Of a stretch of 64,000 nt of DNA, positions 8,633 through 16,756 are shown piece after piece. Within the stretch, counting starts at the first letter, position 1, and every line of letters begins with the position of its first letter. The stretch lies in NCBI RefSeq assembly GCF_900110555.1, contig NZ_FOEE01000001.1, positions 557,027-621,026 of the forward strand. Direction: 5' to 3'. A program made the position numbers and the translations under genes. The notes below the pieces were generated by a model, which saw only the letters and a program-made list of their open reading frames with translations, had not been told where the DNA came from and made no database searches. This stretch comes from Trujillonella endophytica. GTDB lineage: Bacteria > Actinomycetota > Actinomycetes > Mycobacteriales > Geodermatophilaceae.

Positions 8633-9429
8633 CGCCCGGTCCAGCGCGGGGCGCGCTTCTCGAGGAAGGCGCGGGGACCCTCGGCGTAGTCCTCGGTGCC
8701 GCGGAGGCGGGCCATGGCGGCCTCGACCAGCGCCTGTCCCTCGGCGTCGGGCAGGCCAGCGGCGGCCTTGGCGGCGGACAGCGCCTCCTGGACGGCCACC
8801 GGCGCGTTGCCCGCGATGCCGCGGGCCAGCTCGGCGGCGGCCGCGAGGGCCGCGCCCGGCTCGGTCAGCCGGTTGACCAGCCCGAACGCGTGCGCGCGCG
8901 CCGCGTCCAGCGGGGCGCCGGTCGCGATCATCTCCAGCGCCACGTTGCGGGGCAGCACCCGCGGCAGGCGGTGCACCCCGCCGGCGGTGGCCAGCAGCCC
9001 CCGGGTGACCTCGGGGAGGGCGAAGGTGGCGGCCGTGGAGGCGACGAGCAGGTCGCAGGCCAGCGCGATCTCGAAGCCCCCGGCCAGGGCGGCGCCCTCC
9101 ACGACGGCGATCCACGGCGTCCGCCGGGGGGCACGGACGAAGCCGGCGAAGCCGCCCTCCACCGTCTCCATGGGCCCCTCGGTGTTGCCCGCGCCGATCT
9201 GCGAGAGGTCGGCGCCGGCGCAGAAGACCCGCGGGTGGGAGGACACCAGCAGCACGGCACGGACGTCGGGGTCGGCGTCGGCCCGGCGGACGGCGTCCTC
9301 GAGCAGCCGCGCCACCGCGCCGTTGACGGCGTTGCGCTTCTCGGGCCGGTCGAGGGTCACGAGGGCGACGTGCTCGCCGAGGACCTCGAAGCGGACCGGC
9401 TCGGATGCGGGCGCGGAGCGGTCGGGCAT
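8629..9429 (-). CDS. Enoyl-CoA hydratase/isomerase family protein
   Basis: A 266-residue crotonase-fold protein. Visible blocks: the N-terminal LDRPEKRNAV, the oxyanion-hole region FCAGADL near residue 70, and ALAGGFEIALACDLLVA. The two catalytic glutamates of classical hydratases are not both obvious, so isomerase or hydrolase activity is possible. ATG at 9429 follows the 16-bp TYGAC-N6-GTCRR operator (9442-9457) by 12 nt. Divergent from the thiolase-like gene at 9538. Confidence 0.88.
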   Translation of the reverse strand: MPDRSAPASEPVRFEVLGEHVALVTLDRPEKRNAVNGAVARLLEDAVRRADADPDVRAVLLVSSHPRVFCAGADLSQIGAGNTEGPMETVEGGFAGFVRAPRRTPWIAVVEGAALAGGFEIALACDLLVASTAATFALPEVTRGLLATAGGVHRLPRVLPRNVALEMIATGAPLDAARAHAFGLVNRLTEPGAALAAAAELARGIAGNAPVAVQEALSAAKAAAGLPDAEGQALVEAAMARLRGTEDYAEGPRAFLEKRAPRWTGR

Positions 9430-9441
9430 CTCGTCGTCCTC

Positions 9442-9457
9442 CTGACGTCGACGTCGG
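9442..9457 (+). promoter_or_regulatory. Recurrent 16-bp inverted-repeat operator, site 1
   Basis: Sequence CTGAC-GTCGAC-GTCGG. One of eight sites in this window fitting TYGAC-N6-GTCRA. It lies 12 nt upstream of the leftward hydratase and 80 nt upstream of the rightward thiolase-like gene. Confidence 0.55.
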
Positions 9458-9460
9458 ATC

Positions 9461-9506
9461 CGCCCCACCCTCTCGCACCCGGCGCCCGGTGCGAGAGGGT
9501 GGGGCG
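9461..9506. repeat. Perfect 19-bp inverted repeat in the 5' region of the thiolase-like gene
   Basis: Arms beginning CGCCCCACCC and ending GGTGGGGCG pair perfectly over 19 bp around the 8-nt loop CGGCGCCC. It sits between two divergent genes, not at a gene end, 31 nt before the GTG at 9538. As RNA it would be an extremely stable leader hairpin. Confidence 0.85.
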
Positions 9507-9537
9507 TCGGCCGTCGCCCGCGTCCCCGGAGGTTCCC

Positions 9538-11031
9538 GTGCTGCCCGATCCCGCCCGGATCCCCGTGGTCGTCGGCGTGGGCGAGGTGAACGACCGGCCG
9601 GCCGTCCCGGAGGCGGGGCTGGACTCCGCCGGGCTCATGGCCGCCGCCCTGCGGGCCGCCGACGCCGATGCCGGGGGCGGCTTCCTGGACCGCTGCGACC
9701 GCCTGCTCGTGGTTCCGCAGATCTCGTTCCGGGAGCTCGACGTCCCGGAGGCCCTGGCCGCGGAGCTCGGCCTGCCGGCCGGCCGCATCGCCGAGGCCGC
9801 CGAGGCCTCCGGGGACACCCCCGTGCGGTTCCTCGACGAGGCGGCGGCCCGCATCGCCGCCGGGGACGCCGCGGTCTGCGCGGTCGTCGGCGGGGAGGCA
9901 CTGCGCACGGCCGCGGCCCGGGCGCGCGCCGCCGGTGGCACGAGCGAGCTGTTCGCCGGCTCCCGGCGGACCGCCGGCGACCTGCGCTCGGCCTACGGGC
10001 TGGTCACCCCGGCGGAGATCTATCCGCTGTACGAGCAGGCGACCCGGGCGGCGTGGGGGCAGACGCTCGCCGAGGCGCAGGAGGAGACCGGGCGGATCTG
10101 GGCGCTCATGTCCGAGGTGGCGGCCGGGGCGGAGGGCGCCTGGCTCCGGACGCCCCGCACGCCCGGCGAGATCCTGGACGCCGGCCCCGGCAACCGGCGG
10201 ATCAGCCATCCGTACACGAAGTTCACGGTCGCCAACCCCTCGGTCAACCAGGGCGCGGCGGTGCTGGTCACCAGCCTGGCGCTCGCCCGGGCGGCGGGGA
10301 TCCCGGACGCGCGGCTGGTCGCCGTCGGGTCCGGCGCGGCCGCGCACGAGCCCGACGACCCTCTCGCGCGGGCGGACTTCACCACCCCGCCGGGGATGCG
10401 GGTGTCGCTCACCCGGGCGCTGGAGCGCAACGGCCTGACGGCGGCGAACCTGGACGCCGTCGAGCTCTACTCCTGCTTCCCGTGCGTGCCGAAGATGGCC
10501 CGCCGGGTGCTCGGCCGGCCGCTCGACCGGCCCGTCACCGTGCACGGCGGCCTGACCTTCGGCGGGGGGCCGATCGGCAACTACATGACCCACGCGACCG
10601 CGGCGATGGTCCGCCGGTTGCGCGACGGCGGCCGGCACGGGCTGCTGTACGCCAACGGCGGCCACTGCACGCACAACCACACCCTCGTGCTGTCGGCGCC
10701 GGCGGCCGCCGGCGAGCCGCGGGTGGCCGATCCGGACGCCCAGGCCGAGGCCGACGCGCTGCGCGGGCCGCTGCCGCCACTGACCGACGCGCACGAGGGC
10801 GAGGTCGTGCTCGAGACCTACCAGGTGCCCTACGACGGGGCCGGCGAGCCCGCCGACGCCGTCGCCGTCTGCCGGAACCCGGCGGGGGAGCGCGTGCTGG
10901 CCCGGGTCCCGCGCGAGGACCGCGCGACCCTCGACCTGCTCACCGACGGCCGGCGCGAGCCGGTGGGCCTGCCCGGCGTCACCGCGCGGTCGGACGACGG
11001 GCGGCTCCGCTGGCGGCCCGTCGGTTCCTGA
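9538..11031 (+). CDS. Acetyl-CoA acetyltransferase-like (SCP2-type thiolase) with C-terminal extension
   Basis: A 497-residue thiolase-fold protein. The N-terminal half has VVVGVGEVND and a GDTPVRFLDEA segment at the place where thiolases carry the nucleophilic Cys, which is absent. NPSVNQGAAVLV, YSCFPC and YANGGHCTHNH are visible later. About 90 residues follow the thiolase core and form a separate beta-rich domain, as in actinobacterial acetyl-CoA acetyltransferase-like proteins of unknown reaction. GTG start with a perfect GGAGG 6 nt upstream. It stands alone, divergent from the hydratase and convergent with the ThDP enzyme. Family firm, reaction uncertain. Confidence 0.82.
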   Translation: MLPDPARIPVVVGVGEVNDRPAVPEAGLDSAGLMAAALRAADADAGGGFLDRCDRLLVVPQISFRELDVPEALAAELGLPAGRIAEAAEASGDTPVRFLDEAAARIAAGDAAVCAVVGGEALRTAAARARAAGGTSELFAGSRRTAGDLRSAYGLVTPAEIYPLYEQATRAAWGQTLAEAQEETGRIWALMSEVAAGAEGAWLRTPRTPGEILDAGPGNRRISHPYTKFTVANPSVNQGAAVLVTSLALARAAGIPDARLVAVGSGAAAHEPDDPLARADFTTPPGMRVSLTRALERNGLTAANLDAVELYSCFPCVPKMARRVLGRPLDRPVTVHGGLTFGGGPIGNYMTHATAAMVRRLRDGGRHGLLYANGGHCTHNHTLVLSAPAAAGEPRVADPDAQAEADALRGPLPPLTDAHEGEVVLETYQVPYDGAGEPADAVAVCRNPAGERVLARVPREDRATLDLLTDGRREPVGLPGVTARSDDGRLRWRPVGS

Positions 11032-11058
11032 GTTCCGGCGGATCGGGCCGGCGCGCGC

Positions 11059-11115
11059 CGAGTCCTGCGCACTCGGGGCCATGACGGGCCGATCGCCACG
11101 AGTGCGCAGGACTCG
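11059..11115. terminator. Bidirectional hairpin terminator
   Basis: Perfect 17-bp arms (CGAGTCCTGCGCACTCG and its complement at 11099-11115) around a 23-nt loop, centred between two converging genes. No T-run, so it would act as an actinobacterial I-type terminator in both directions. Confidence 0.75.
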
Positions 11116-11147
11116 CGACGCCCGTCCACCCGGGCGTCGGCGCGGGC

Positions 11148-12881
11148 TCAGCGGGGGACGGGGATGTTCTCGTAGTAGGGGATGGCGATCTCGTCCTCGC
11201 TGTCGGTGAAGCCGACCATGCGCTCGACGTTGGGGTGCATGACCTCGGGGTCGGTCATGACGTTGATGCAGGTCGGGACGCCGCTGCGCTGCGCCTCCCG
11301 GATCGCCGGGGCGATCTCCTCGACGCGGGTGACGACGACGCCGGCGCAGCCCAGGCCCTGCGCGACCACGTGGTAGGCGCTGCGGGCCAGGTCGACGACC
11401 GTGGTGTTCTTCGCGCCGAACACCAGCTCCTGGCCGTGCTTGGAGATGCCCCAGCCGGCGTTGTTGAAGATGACGGTGACGATCGGCAGGTCGTGCCGGG
11501 CCATGGTGTCGAACTCGGTGAGGTGGAAGCCCGCGGCGCCGTCGCCGGTGATGACCGCGACGGGCCGGCCGGGTCGGGCGACCGCTGTCCCGATGCCGAA
11601 GCCGGGGCCGACGCCGAGGGTGCCGAGGTAGCCGTTCCCGCCGAAGAGGCCGGGACCGGGGGAGGCCGCCAGCGGGATGATCCAGGACGGCGTCTCGCCC
11701 CCGTCGAACATGATCGCCGTGTCGGGGTCCAGGGCGCCGAGCACGGCCCTGGCCGCCGCATGCGGGTGGATGAACCCGTTCTCCGTGGTCTCGGGGGCGT
11801 CGTCGAAGCGGGCGAGCGTGCCCTTCCGGACCTCGCGCAGCAGCTCCGCCCAGCTCGGCGGGGCGGTCACGGGACGCGCGTCGAGGGCCCGGTTGAGCGC
11901 GGCCACCGTCTCGCCGGTGTCGGCGACGACGGCGAGCTCCGGGGTGCGGATCCGTCCGATCTCGGCGCCGTCGACGTCGATCTGGATCAGCGTCGCCGCG
12001 TGCGGCACGATCGCGCCGCCGCGCCCGCCCAGGAAGATGCCGCCGCGGGCGCCGAGCTGCACGACGACGTCCGGCGGCTGCTGGGCGACGGCGGCCGCCG
12101 CCGCGAGCACCCCGACCGGTCCGGCATTGAGCGGGTGGGCGGCGGGCAGCACGCCGTTGCCCTTGGCGCCGTAGAACACCGGGATGCCGGTGCGCTCGGC
12201 GAAGGCGGCGAGCTCGCGGGGGCAATCGGGGGAGAACAGCGCGCCGCCGCCGACGATGATCGCGGGCCGCTGCGCGCCGGCGAGGATCTCCAGGAGCCGA
12301 TCCACCGCCGCGGGTGAGGGCGCCGGCCGCGTGACGAGGCCGGGCGGGCGCGGCAGCTCGATGTCGGCGTCGTCGAGCGGGCCGAACATCACGTCGATGG
12401 GGAACTCGAGGTAGACCGGGCCCGGGCGCCCCGAGCGGGCGATGCGCAGCGCCTTGTCGACGAGGTCGGGGATGCGCTCGACATGGGTGACGCGGTGGGC
12501 CCACTTGGTCACCGGCGCGGCCATGAGGACCTGGTCGATGCCGCCCTGCAGCACGTTGGTCTCGGCCTCGCGCAGCGGCGGTGAGCTCGAGATGACCAGC
12601 ACCGGGGCGGCGTCCAGGTGGGCGTCGGCGATGGCCGTCAGCGAGTTGGTGAAGCCGGGCCCGGAGGTGACGGCGCAGACGCCGACGCCCCCGGTGACGC
12701 GGGCGTACGCGGCGGCCGCCTGCCCGGCGGTGTTCTCGTGCCGGGTGTCGGTCAGGCCGATGCCGGCGTCGCGGCAGGCCACGAGGAAGGCGTCGAGGTG
12801 GCCTCCGTGGAGCACGAAGGCGCGGTCGACGCCGAGCGACGCCAGTGACCGGGCCAGGGCGGTCCCGCCGTTGATCCTCAC
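11148..12881 (-). CDS. Thiamine-diphosphate-dependent enzyme (acetolactate synthase/benzoylformate decarboxylase-like)
   Basis: A 577-residue three-domain ThDP enzyme. The N-terminal PYR domain has the activating Glu49 (RHENTAGQ), a central domain has the IIVGGGALFS block, and the C-terminal PP domain has the Mg/ThDP motif GDG(446-448)...NN(473-474). Family reactions join or decarboxylate 2-oxo acids; the specificity loop does not identify which. GTG 12881 is preceded by an AAAGGA Shine-Dalgarno. Divergent from an SDR pair and sharing an intergenic operator at 12910. A truncated near-identical copy of its 3' end lies at 4627-4827. Confidence 0.88.
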   Translation of the reverse strand: MRINGGTALARSLASLGVDRAFVLHGGHLDAFLVACRDAGIGLTDTRHENTAGQAAAAYARVTGGVGVCAVTSGPGFTNSLTAIADAHLDAAPVLVISSSPPLREAETNVLQGGIDQVLMAAPVTKWAHRVTHVERIPDLVDKALRIARSGRPGPVYLEFPIDVMFGPLDDADIELPRPPGLVTRPAPSPAAVDRLLEILAGAQRPAIIVGGGALFSPDCPRELAAFAERTGIPVFYGAKGNGVLPAAHPLNAGPVGVLAAAAAVAQQPPDVVVQLGARGGIFLGGRGGAIVPHAATLIQIDVDGAEIGRIRTPELAVVADTGETVAALNRALDARPVTAPPSWAELLREVRKGTLARFDDAPETTENGFIHPHAAARAVLGALDPDTAIMFDGGETPSWIIPLAASPGPGLFGGNGYLGTLGVGPGFGIGTAVARPGRPVAVITGDGAAGFHLTEFDTMARHDLPIVTVIFNNAGWGISKHGQELVFGAKNTTVVDLARSAYHVVAQGLGCAGVVVTRVEEIAPAIREAQRSGVPTCINVMTDPEVMHPNVERMVGFTDSEDEIAIPYYENIPVPR

Positions 12882-12909
12882 GATGGTCGTCCTTTCCCGG
12901 TCACCGGTT

Positions 12910-12925
12910 TCGACTTCGACGTCGA
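12910..12925 (-). promoter_or_regulatory. Recurrent 16-bp inverted-repeat operator, site 2
   Basis: Sequence TCGAC-TTCGAC-GTCGA, a perfect 5-bp inverted repeat around 6 nt. It is 28 nt upstream of the ThDP enzyme and 67 nt upstream of the SDR at 12993. Confidence 0.6.
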
Positions 12926-12992
12926 CTATTGCTCCGTGCGGGTGCCTGCACAAGACTCGGGTCGGCGGGCGGACCGAGGGACGGGGAGCGGC

Positions 12993-13766
12993 GTGGCGCG
13001 GTTCGACGAGCGGGTCGCGGTGGTGACCGGGGCGGCCTCGGGCATCGGTGAAGCGGTCGTGCGGCGGCTGGTGGCCGAGGGGGCGCAGGTCATCGGCGGG
13101 GACCTCTCCGCGGAGCGCCTGCAGGCGCTCGCGGGCGACCTGGGGGCCGCCTTCCGCGGGGTCGTGACCGACGTGACGGTGGAGTCCGACGTCGAGGCGA
13201 TGGTCGCCACCGCCACCGACGCGTGGGGGCGCCTGGACCTCGCGTTCAACGTGGCCGGCGGCGCGCGCCCGGGCCCGATCGTCGACCTGACCGAGGCCGA
13301 CTGGGATGCCACCGTCGACCTGGTGCTGAAGGGCGTGTTCCTGAGCGTCAAGCACGAGGCGCGGGTGATGCGCGCCGCCGGTGGGGGAGCCGTCGTCAAC
13401 GTGTCGTCGCTCAACGCCCACGTCCCGATGCGGGGTGGCGGCTCCTACGCCGCCGGCAAGGGCGGGGTGGAGATGCTGACCCGCACCGCCGCGCTGGAGC
13501 TCGCCGAGGACGGCATCCGGGTCAACTCGGTCCTGCCCGGGCTCGTGCGGACCCCCGGCACGGCCGCCGTGTTCGACCGGCCGCGGGTCCATGAGGCCTT
13601 CCTCGCCCGCATCCCGCTGGGGCGCGCGGCCGATCCCGACGAAGTCGCCGGCCCGTGCCTGTACCTCGCGAGCGACGACGCCCGCTACGTCACCGGAACC
13701 GCCCTCGTCGTGGACGGGGGCTGGGAGATCACCGGCTACCCCGACGTCCGGGCGCTGGGGTCGTGA
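12993..13766 (+). CDS. Short-chain dehydrogenase/reductase (SDR)
   Basis: A 257-residue classical SDR. The cofactor motif TGAASGIG is near residue 12, and NVSS with YAAGK gives the Ser-Tyr-Lys active site. Asp in the GGDLS segment after beta-2 favours NAD(H). Oxidises or reduces an alcohol/ketone in the cytosol. GTG 12993 is preceded by GGGGAG; the frame starts further upstream but without support. Its stop overlaps the next SDR start by 4 nt, so the two are translationally coupled. Confidence 0.88.
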   Translation: MARFDERVAVVTGAASGIGEAVVRRLVAEGAQVIGGDLSAERLQALAGDLGAAFRGVVTDVTVESDVEAMVATATDAWGRLDLAFNVAGGARPGPIVDLTEADWDATVDLVLKGVFLSVKHEARVMRAAGGGAVVNVSSLNAHVPMRGGGSYAAGKGGVEMLTRTAALELAEDGIRVNSVLPGLVRTPGTAAVFDRPRVHEAFLARIPLGRAADPDEVAGPCLYLASDDARYVTGTALVVDGGWEITGYPDVRALGS

Positions 13767-14554
13767 CGTTTCCCGGCTACCGCGGCAGGCGCGTCGTCGT
13801 CACCGGTGCCTCGTCGGGCATCGGCCGGGCGCTGGCCCGCGCGCTGGTGGACCTCGGCGCCGAGGTCCACGGCGCGGCACTCACCGGGTCGGGGGAGGGG
13901 CTCGCATCGTTCCGCGAGCTCGACCTGGCCGACCCGGCGTCCATCGAGGAGGCGGAGGCCGGCCTCGGCGGGCCCGTCGACGTGCTGTTCAACTGCGCCG
14001 GCGTCGTGCCGATGCTCGACCCGGACGTCGTCGTGGCGGTGAACTTCCTCGGGACGCGGCTGCTCACCGAGCGGATGCTGGAGCGCATGGGCCCCGGCGG
14101 CGCGGTCGTGAACGTGTCGTCCAACGGCGGGTTCGCCTGGCGGACCAGGAGCGCGTTCGTGCGGGAGTTCGTCGGAACGCCGACCTTCGAGGCGGGGCTG
14201 GCCTGGTACGCGGCGCATCGGGAGGAGGCCGGGCACGCGTACCGGTTCGCCAAGGAGGCGCTGACCGTCTGGACGATGTTGGCGTCGGCCGAGTTGATCG
14301 GGCGCGGGATCCGCATGAACGTCGCGAGCCCGGGCTCGGTGCAGACGCCGATGCTCGCGGCGATCGAGGCGGTCACCCCGGCCGCAGCTCTCGCCGCCGT
14401 GGAGCAGCCGAGCGGGCGCCGATCGACGCCGGAGGAGCAGGTCGGTCCGCTGCTGTTCCTGGGCAGCGACGCCGCGTCCTACGTGACCGGCGCCGACCTC
14501 CCGGTCGACGGCGGCTTCTGGGCCGCCCAGACGGTCGCCGGCCGCCTGCACTGA
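13763..14554 (+). CDS. Short-chain dehydrogenase/reductase (SDR)
   Basis: A 263-residue SDR with VTGASSGIG near the N-terminus and YRFAKEA as the Tyr-x3-Lys pair. Compared with its upstream neighbour it has a shortened middle and an insertion (about residues 125-150) before the catalytic Tyr, resembling 3-alpha-hydroxysteroid dehydrogenase-type SDRs that recognise bulky substrates. That resemblance is an inference from layout only. GTG start inside the GTGA overlap with the SDR before it. Confidence 0.83.
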   Translation: MTFPGYRGRRVVVTGASSGIGRALARALVDLGAEVHGAALTGSGEGLASFRELDLADPASIEEAEAGLGGPVDVLFNCAGVVPMLDPDVVVAVNFLGTRLLTERMLERMGPGGAVVNVSSNGGFAWRTRSAFVREFVGTPTFEAGLAWYAAHREEAGHAYRFAKEALTVWTMLASAELIGRGIRMNVASPGSVQTPMLAAIEAVTPAAALAAVEQPSGRRSTPEEQVGPLLFLGSDAASYVTGADLPVDGGFWAAQTVAGRLH

Positions 14555-14680
14555 GGGTCCCGGCCCGGGCCGGTCGGAGGCCGACCGGAGTCGATGCCGT
14601 CGAACCTAGACTCGCCCGACCGTCGCGGCGACGGCCCTCGTCGCCGCGAGCACGTCGGCCGGTGGGGCAGGGGAGTGCAC

Positions 14681-15295
14681 GTGCAGCAGAGGCAGCCCAA
14701 CCAGCGCGGCGCCGGGGGTCGTCTCCGCCTGGAGCTTCTGGACGCGGCGTTCCGTGTCCTGGACCGGTCCCCGGCGAGCGGGCTGAGTCTGCGGATGGTC
14801 GCCCGCGAGGCCGGGGTGGCGCCACCCTCGGTCTACGACCACTTCCCGGATGCGCGAACGCTGATGGCCGACGTCGTGCGCGAGTGCTGGCAGCAGCTCG
14901 GCGACGCGATGCGGGAGAGTGCCGGGCGGCCGGCCGAGCAGGAGCCGCTGGCCGTCCTCAAGGAGCAGATGTCGGCCTACGTGGCCTACGCCATGCAGCG
15001 CCCTTCGCGCTACCAGTTGCTGTTCGCCTTGCAGCCGCTGGACGCGGAGGCCGCCCGGGACCTGCCTGGCCCGGTCCAGCCCGCGTACCGCAACGTGCTG
15101 GAGTGCGTGGAGGCGATGCTCGCGGCGGGCCGCTCGCTCCCGGCAGCGGACGCCCACACGACGGTCCTGCTCGTCCTGTCGATCGCGCACGGTCGGATCG
15201 CCTTGGCCCAGACCGCCCCGCACCGGCCCGGGAACTTCTCGGCCGGGGTCCAGCGGTTCGTCTCCGACGTGCTCGACCGGATCTTCGCCGCGTAG
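14681..15295 (+). CDS. TetR/AcrR family transcriptional regulator
   Basis: About 204 residues. The HTH (SLRMVAREAGVAPPSVYDHF) lies near residues 35-55 and a C-terminal domain of the WHG/TetR type follows (MSAYVAYAMQRPSRYQLLF). I prefer GTG 14681 with GGGGAG upstream; an ATG at 14594 would add 29 low-complexity Arg/Gly residues. Likely represses the downstream SDR/SnoaL/hydratase operon through the inverted repeat at 15347-15364. Confidence 0.82.
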   Translation: MQQRQPNQRGAGGRLRLELLDAAFRVLDRSPASGLSLRMVAREAGVAPPSVYDHFPDARTLMADVVRECWQQLGDAMRESAGRPAEQEPLAVLKEQMSAYVAYAMQRPSRYQLLFALQPLDAEAARDLPGPVQPAYRNVLECVEAMLAAGRSLPAADAHTTVLLVLSIAHGRIALAQTAPHRPGNFSAGVQRFVSDVLDRIFAA

Positions 15296-15346
15296 TTCGC
15301 GCCCGATCCCCGCTCCGCCCTGGTGGTCTGCGCCACACGCCAGTTA

Positions 15347-15364
15347 ACCTAACGCCTGTTAGGT
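15347..15364. promoter_or_regulatory. Inverted repeat operator ACCTAAC-N4-GTTAGGT
   Basis: Perfect 7-bp arms around GCCT, in an AT-richer pocket between the TetR stop and the SDR start at 15418. This geometry is typical of a TetR dimer site, and the adjacent TetR is the natural candidate. Confidence 0.65.
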
Positions 15365-15417
15365 CAGCGGCTGCGGAAGCGGCTCGGCGTGCACCGGCGC
15401 ATCCGGAATGGGGACAG

Positions 15418-16209
15418 ATGGGCAACGAGAACGGACGGCTCGCGGGCAAGGTCGCGATCATCACGGGAGCGAGCACGGGCACGGGTCCGGTGATGGCGAA
15501 GCGGTTCGTGCGGGAGGGCGCGCGCGTGCTGCTGTCGGCCCGCCGGGAGGAGCTGGTCCTGCAGGCGGCGGCCGAGGCGGGGGACGGCGCGATCGGCATG
15601 CGCGCCGACGTGACGAACGAGGACGACGTCCGGGCGATGGTCGACCGGTGCATGGAGGAGTTCGGCCAGGTCGACATCCTGCTGAACAACGCCGCGGCCC
15701 CGGGCAAGGACCTCTACGTCTGGGAGCAGACGGTCGAGAACTTCAACTCCACGCTCGCGGTCGACCTGACCGCCGCGATGCTGTGCACCCGCGAGGTGCT
15801 CAACCGGTCGATGCTCGAGCGCCGGACGGGGTCGATCGTGAACTTCTCCTCGACCGCCGCGTGGAACGGGATCCCGCGCAAGACCCACTACGTGTCGGCC
15901 AAGGCGGCGCTGCGCGCGCTGACCAAGACCATCGCGCTGGAGGTCGGGGAATACGGCATCCGGTGCAACTGCCTGGTCCCGGGAGGCATCGAGACCGAGC
16001 TGTGGTCGAACTGGGGCAGGCGGATGGCGGCCGAGCAGGGCATCGAGTTCGAGGAGTGGAAGGTGACCGCCCTGGAGGCGGTGCCGCTGCGCACGATCTC
16101 CCAGCCGGAGGACATCGCGAACCTTGCGCTGTTCCTCGCCGGCGACGAGAGCCGGACCATCACGGGTCAATCCATCAACTGTGACGCCGGCGGCGTCATG
16201 GTCGGCTGA
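15418..16209 (+). CDS. Short-chain dehydrogenase/reductase (SDR)
   Basis: A 263-residue SDR. The cofactor loop reads TGASTGTG rather than the usual GIG ending. LNNAAAP replaces the common NNAG, and YVSAK supplies the catalytic Tyr/Lys. The ATG has GGGGAC upstream. First gene of a three-gene unit with a SnoaL protein (20-nt gap) and an enoyl-CoA hydratase (32-nt gap), so it probably acts on a hydroxyacyl-CoA or related intermediate. Confidence 0.87.
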   Translation: MGNENGRLAGKVAIITGASTGTGPVMAKRFVREGARVLLSARREELVLQAAAEAGDGAIGMRADVTNEDDVRAMVDRCMEEFGQVDILLNNAAAPGKDLYVWEQTVENFNSTLAVDLTAAMLCTREVLNRSMLERRTGSIVNFSSTAAWNGIPRKTHYVSAKAALRALTKTIALEVGEYGIRCNCLVPGGIETELWSNWGRRMAAEQGIEFEEWKVTALEAVPLRTISQPEDIANLALFLAGDESRTITGQSINCDAGGVMVG

Positions 16210-16229
16210 GCAGCAGGGGAGCAGGGGAC

Positions 16230-16724
16230 ATGAGCGAGAACGGGCAGCTCTCGGTCGAGGAGCGGTTGCGCGCGGTCGAGGACCGGCTGGCGATCTACCA
16301 GCTGATCTGCGGCTACGGCTACGCGATGGACGGCCGCAATGCCGACGCGGTGGGATCCCTCTACGCCGAGGACGCGGTGTACGCCGTCGCCGACATGCCG
16401 GCCTTCGAGGGGCGCGAGCGGATCGCGGCGATCACCCAGGACGAGGTGCACGTCGGTCTCGTGGAGGCGGGCTGCGCCCACGTCTCGACCCTGCCGTACG
16501 TGGTGATCGACGGCGACCGGGCCGTCGCGACGTGCCACACCATGGTGGTCCGGAAGGGCGAGACGGGCTTCTCCGTCTGGCGGCTCAGCGCCTCCCGGAT
16601 CCAGCTGTCCCGGAAGGCGGAGGGCGGGTGGCAGATCGATCACCGGCAGAACTACCTTCTGGACGGCGATCCGGCGGGCCCCGCACTGCTCGCCCGCCTC
16701 CAGGAGGGACCGCAGCAGTTCTGA
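16230..16724 (+). CDS. SnoaL-like / nuclear transport factor 2 fold protein
   Basis: A 164-residue cone-shaped alpha+beta barrel protein. The N-terminal helices (EERLRAVEDRLAIYQLICGYGYAMD) and the DAVGSLYAEDAVY strand entry are characteristic of the SnoaL_4/NTF2 group. Members are cofactor-free dehydratases, isomerases or small-molecule binders; a specific reaction cannot be read off. It sits between an SDR and a hydratase. Confidence 0.82.
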   Translation: MSENGQLSVEERLRAVEDRLAIYQLICGYGYAMDGRNADAVGSLYAEDAVYAVADMPAFEGRERIAAITQDEVHVGLVEAGCAHVSTLPYVVIDGDRAVATCHTMVVRKGETGFSVWRLSASRIQLSRKAEGGWQIDHRQNYLLDGDPAGPALLARLQEGPQQF

Positions 16725-16756
16725 GCCCCTCGTTGCCGATGAAGGGAACCGACCCC

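Noticed and set aside
8629..12504. A 1291-residue open frame on the minus strand
   Set aside because: It is a composite: only its 3' part (8629-9429) is the hydratase; the rest is GC-rich shadow of the thiolase-like and ThDP genes with Arg/Pro/Gly-rich translation.
14594..14680. N-terminal extension of the TetR at 14681
   Set aside because: Low-complexity Arg/Gly translation before the HTH and a better ribosome site at the later GTG.
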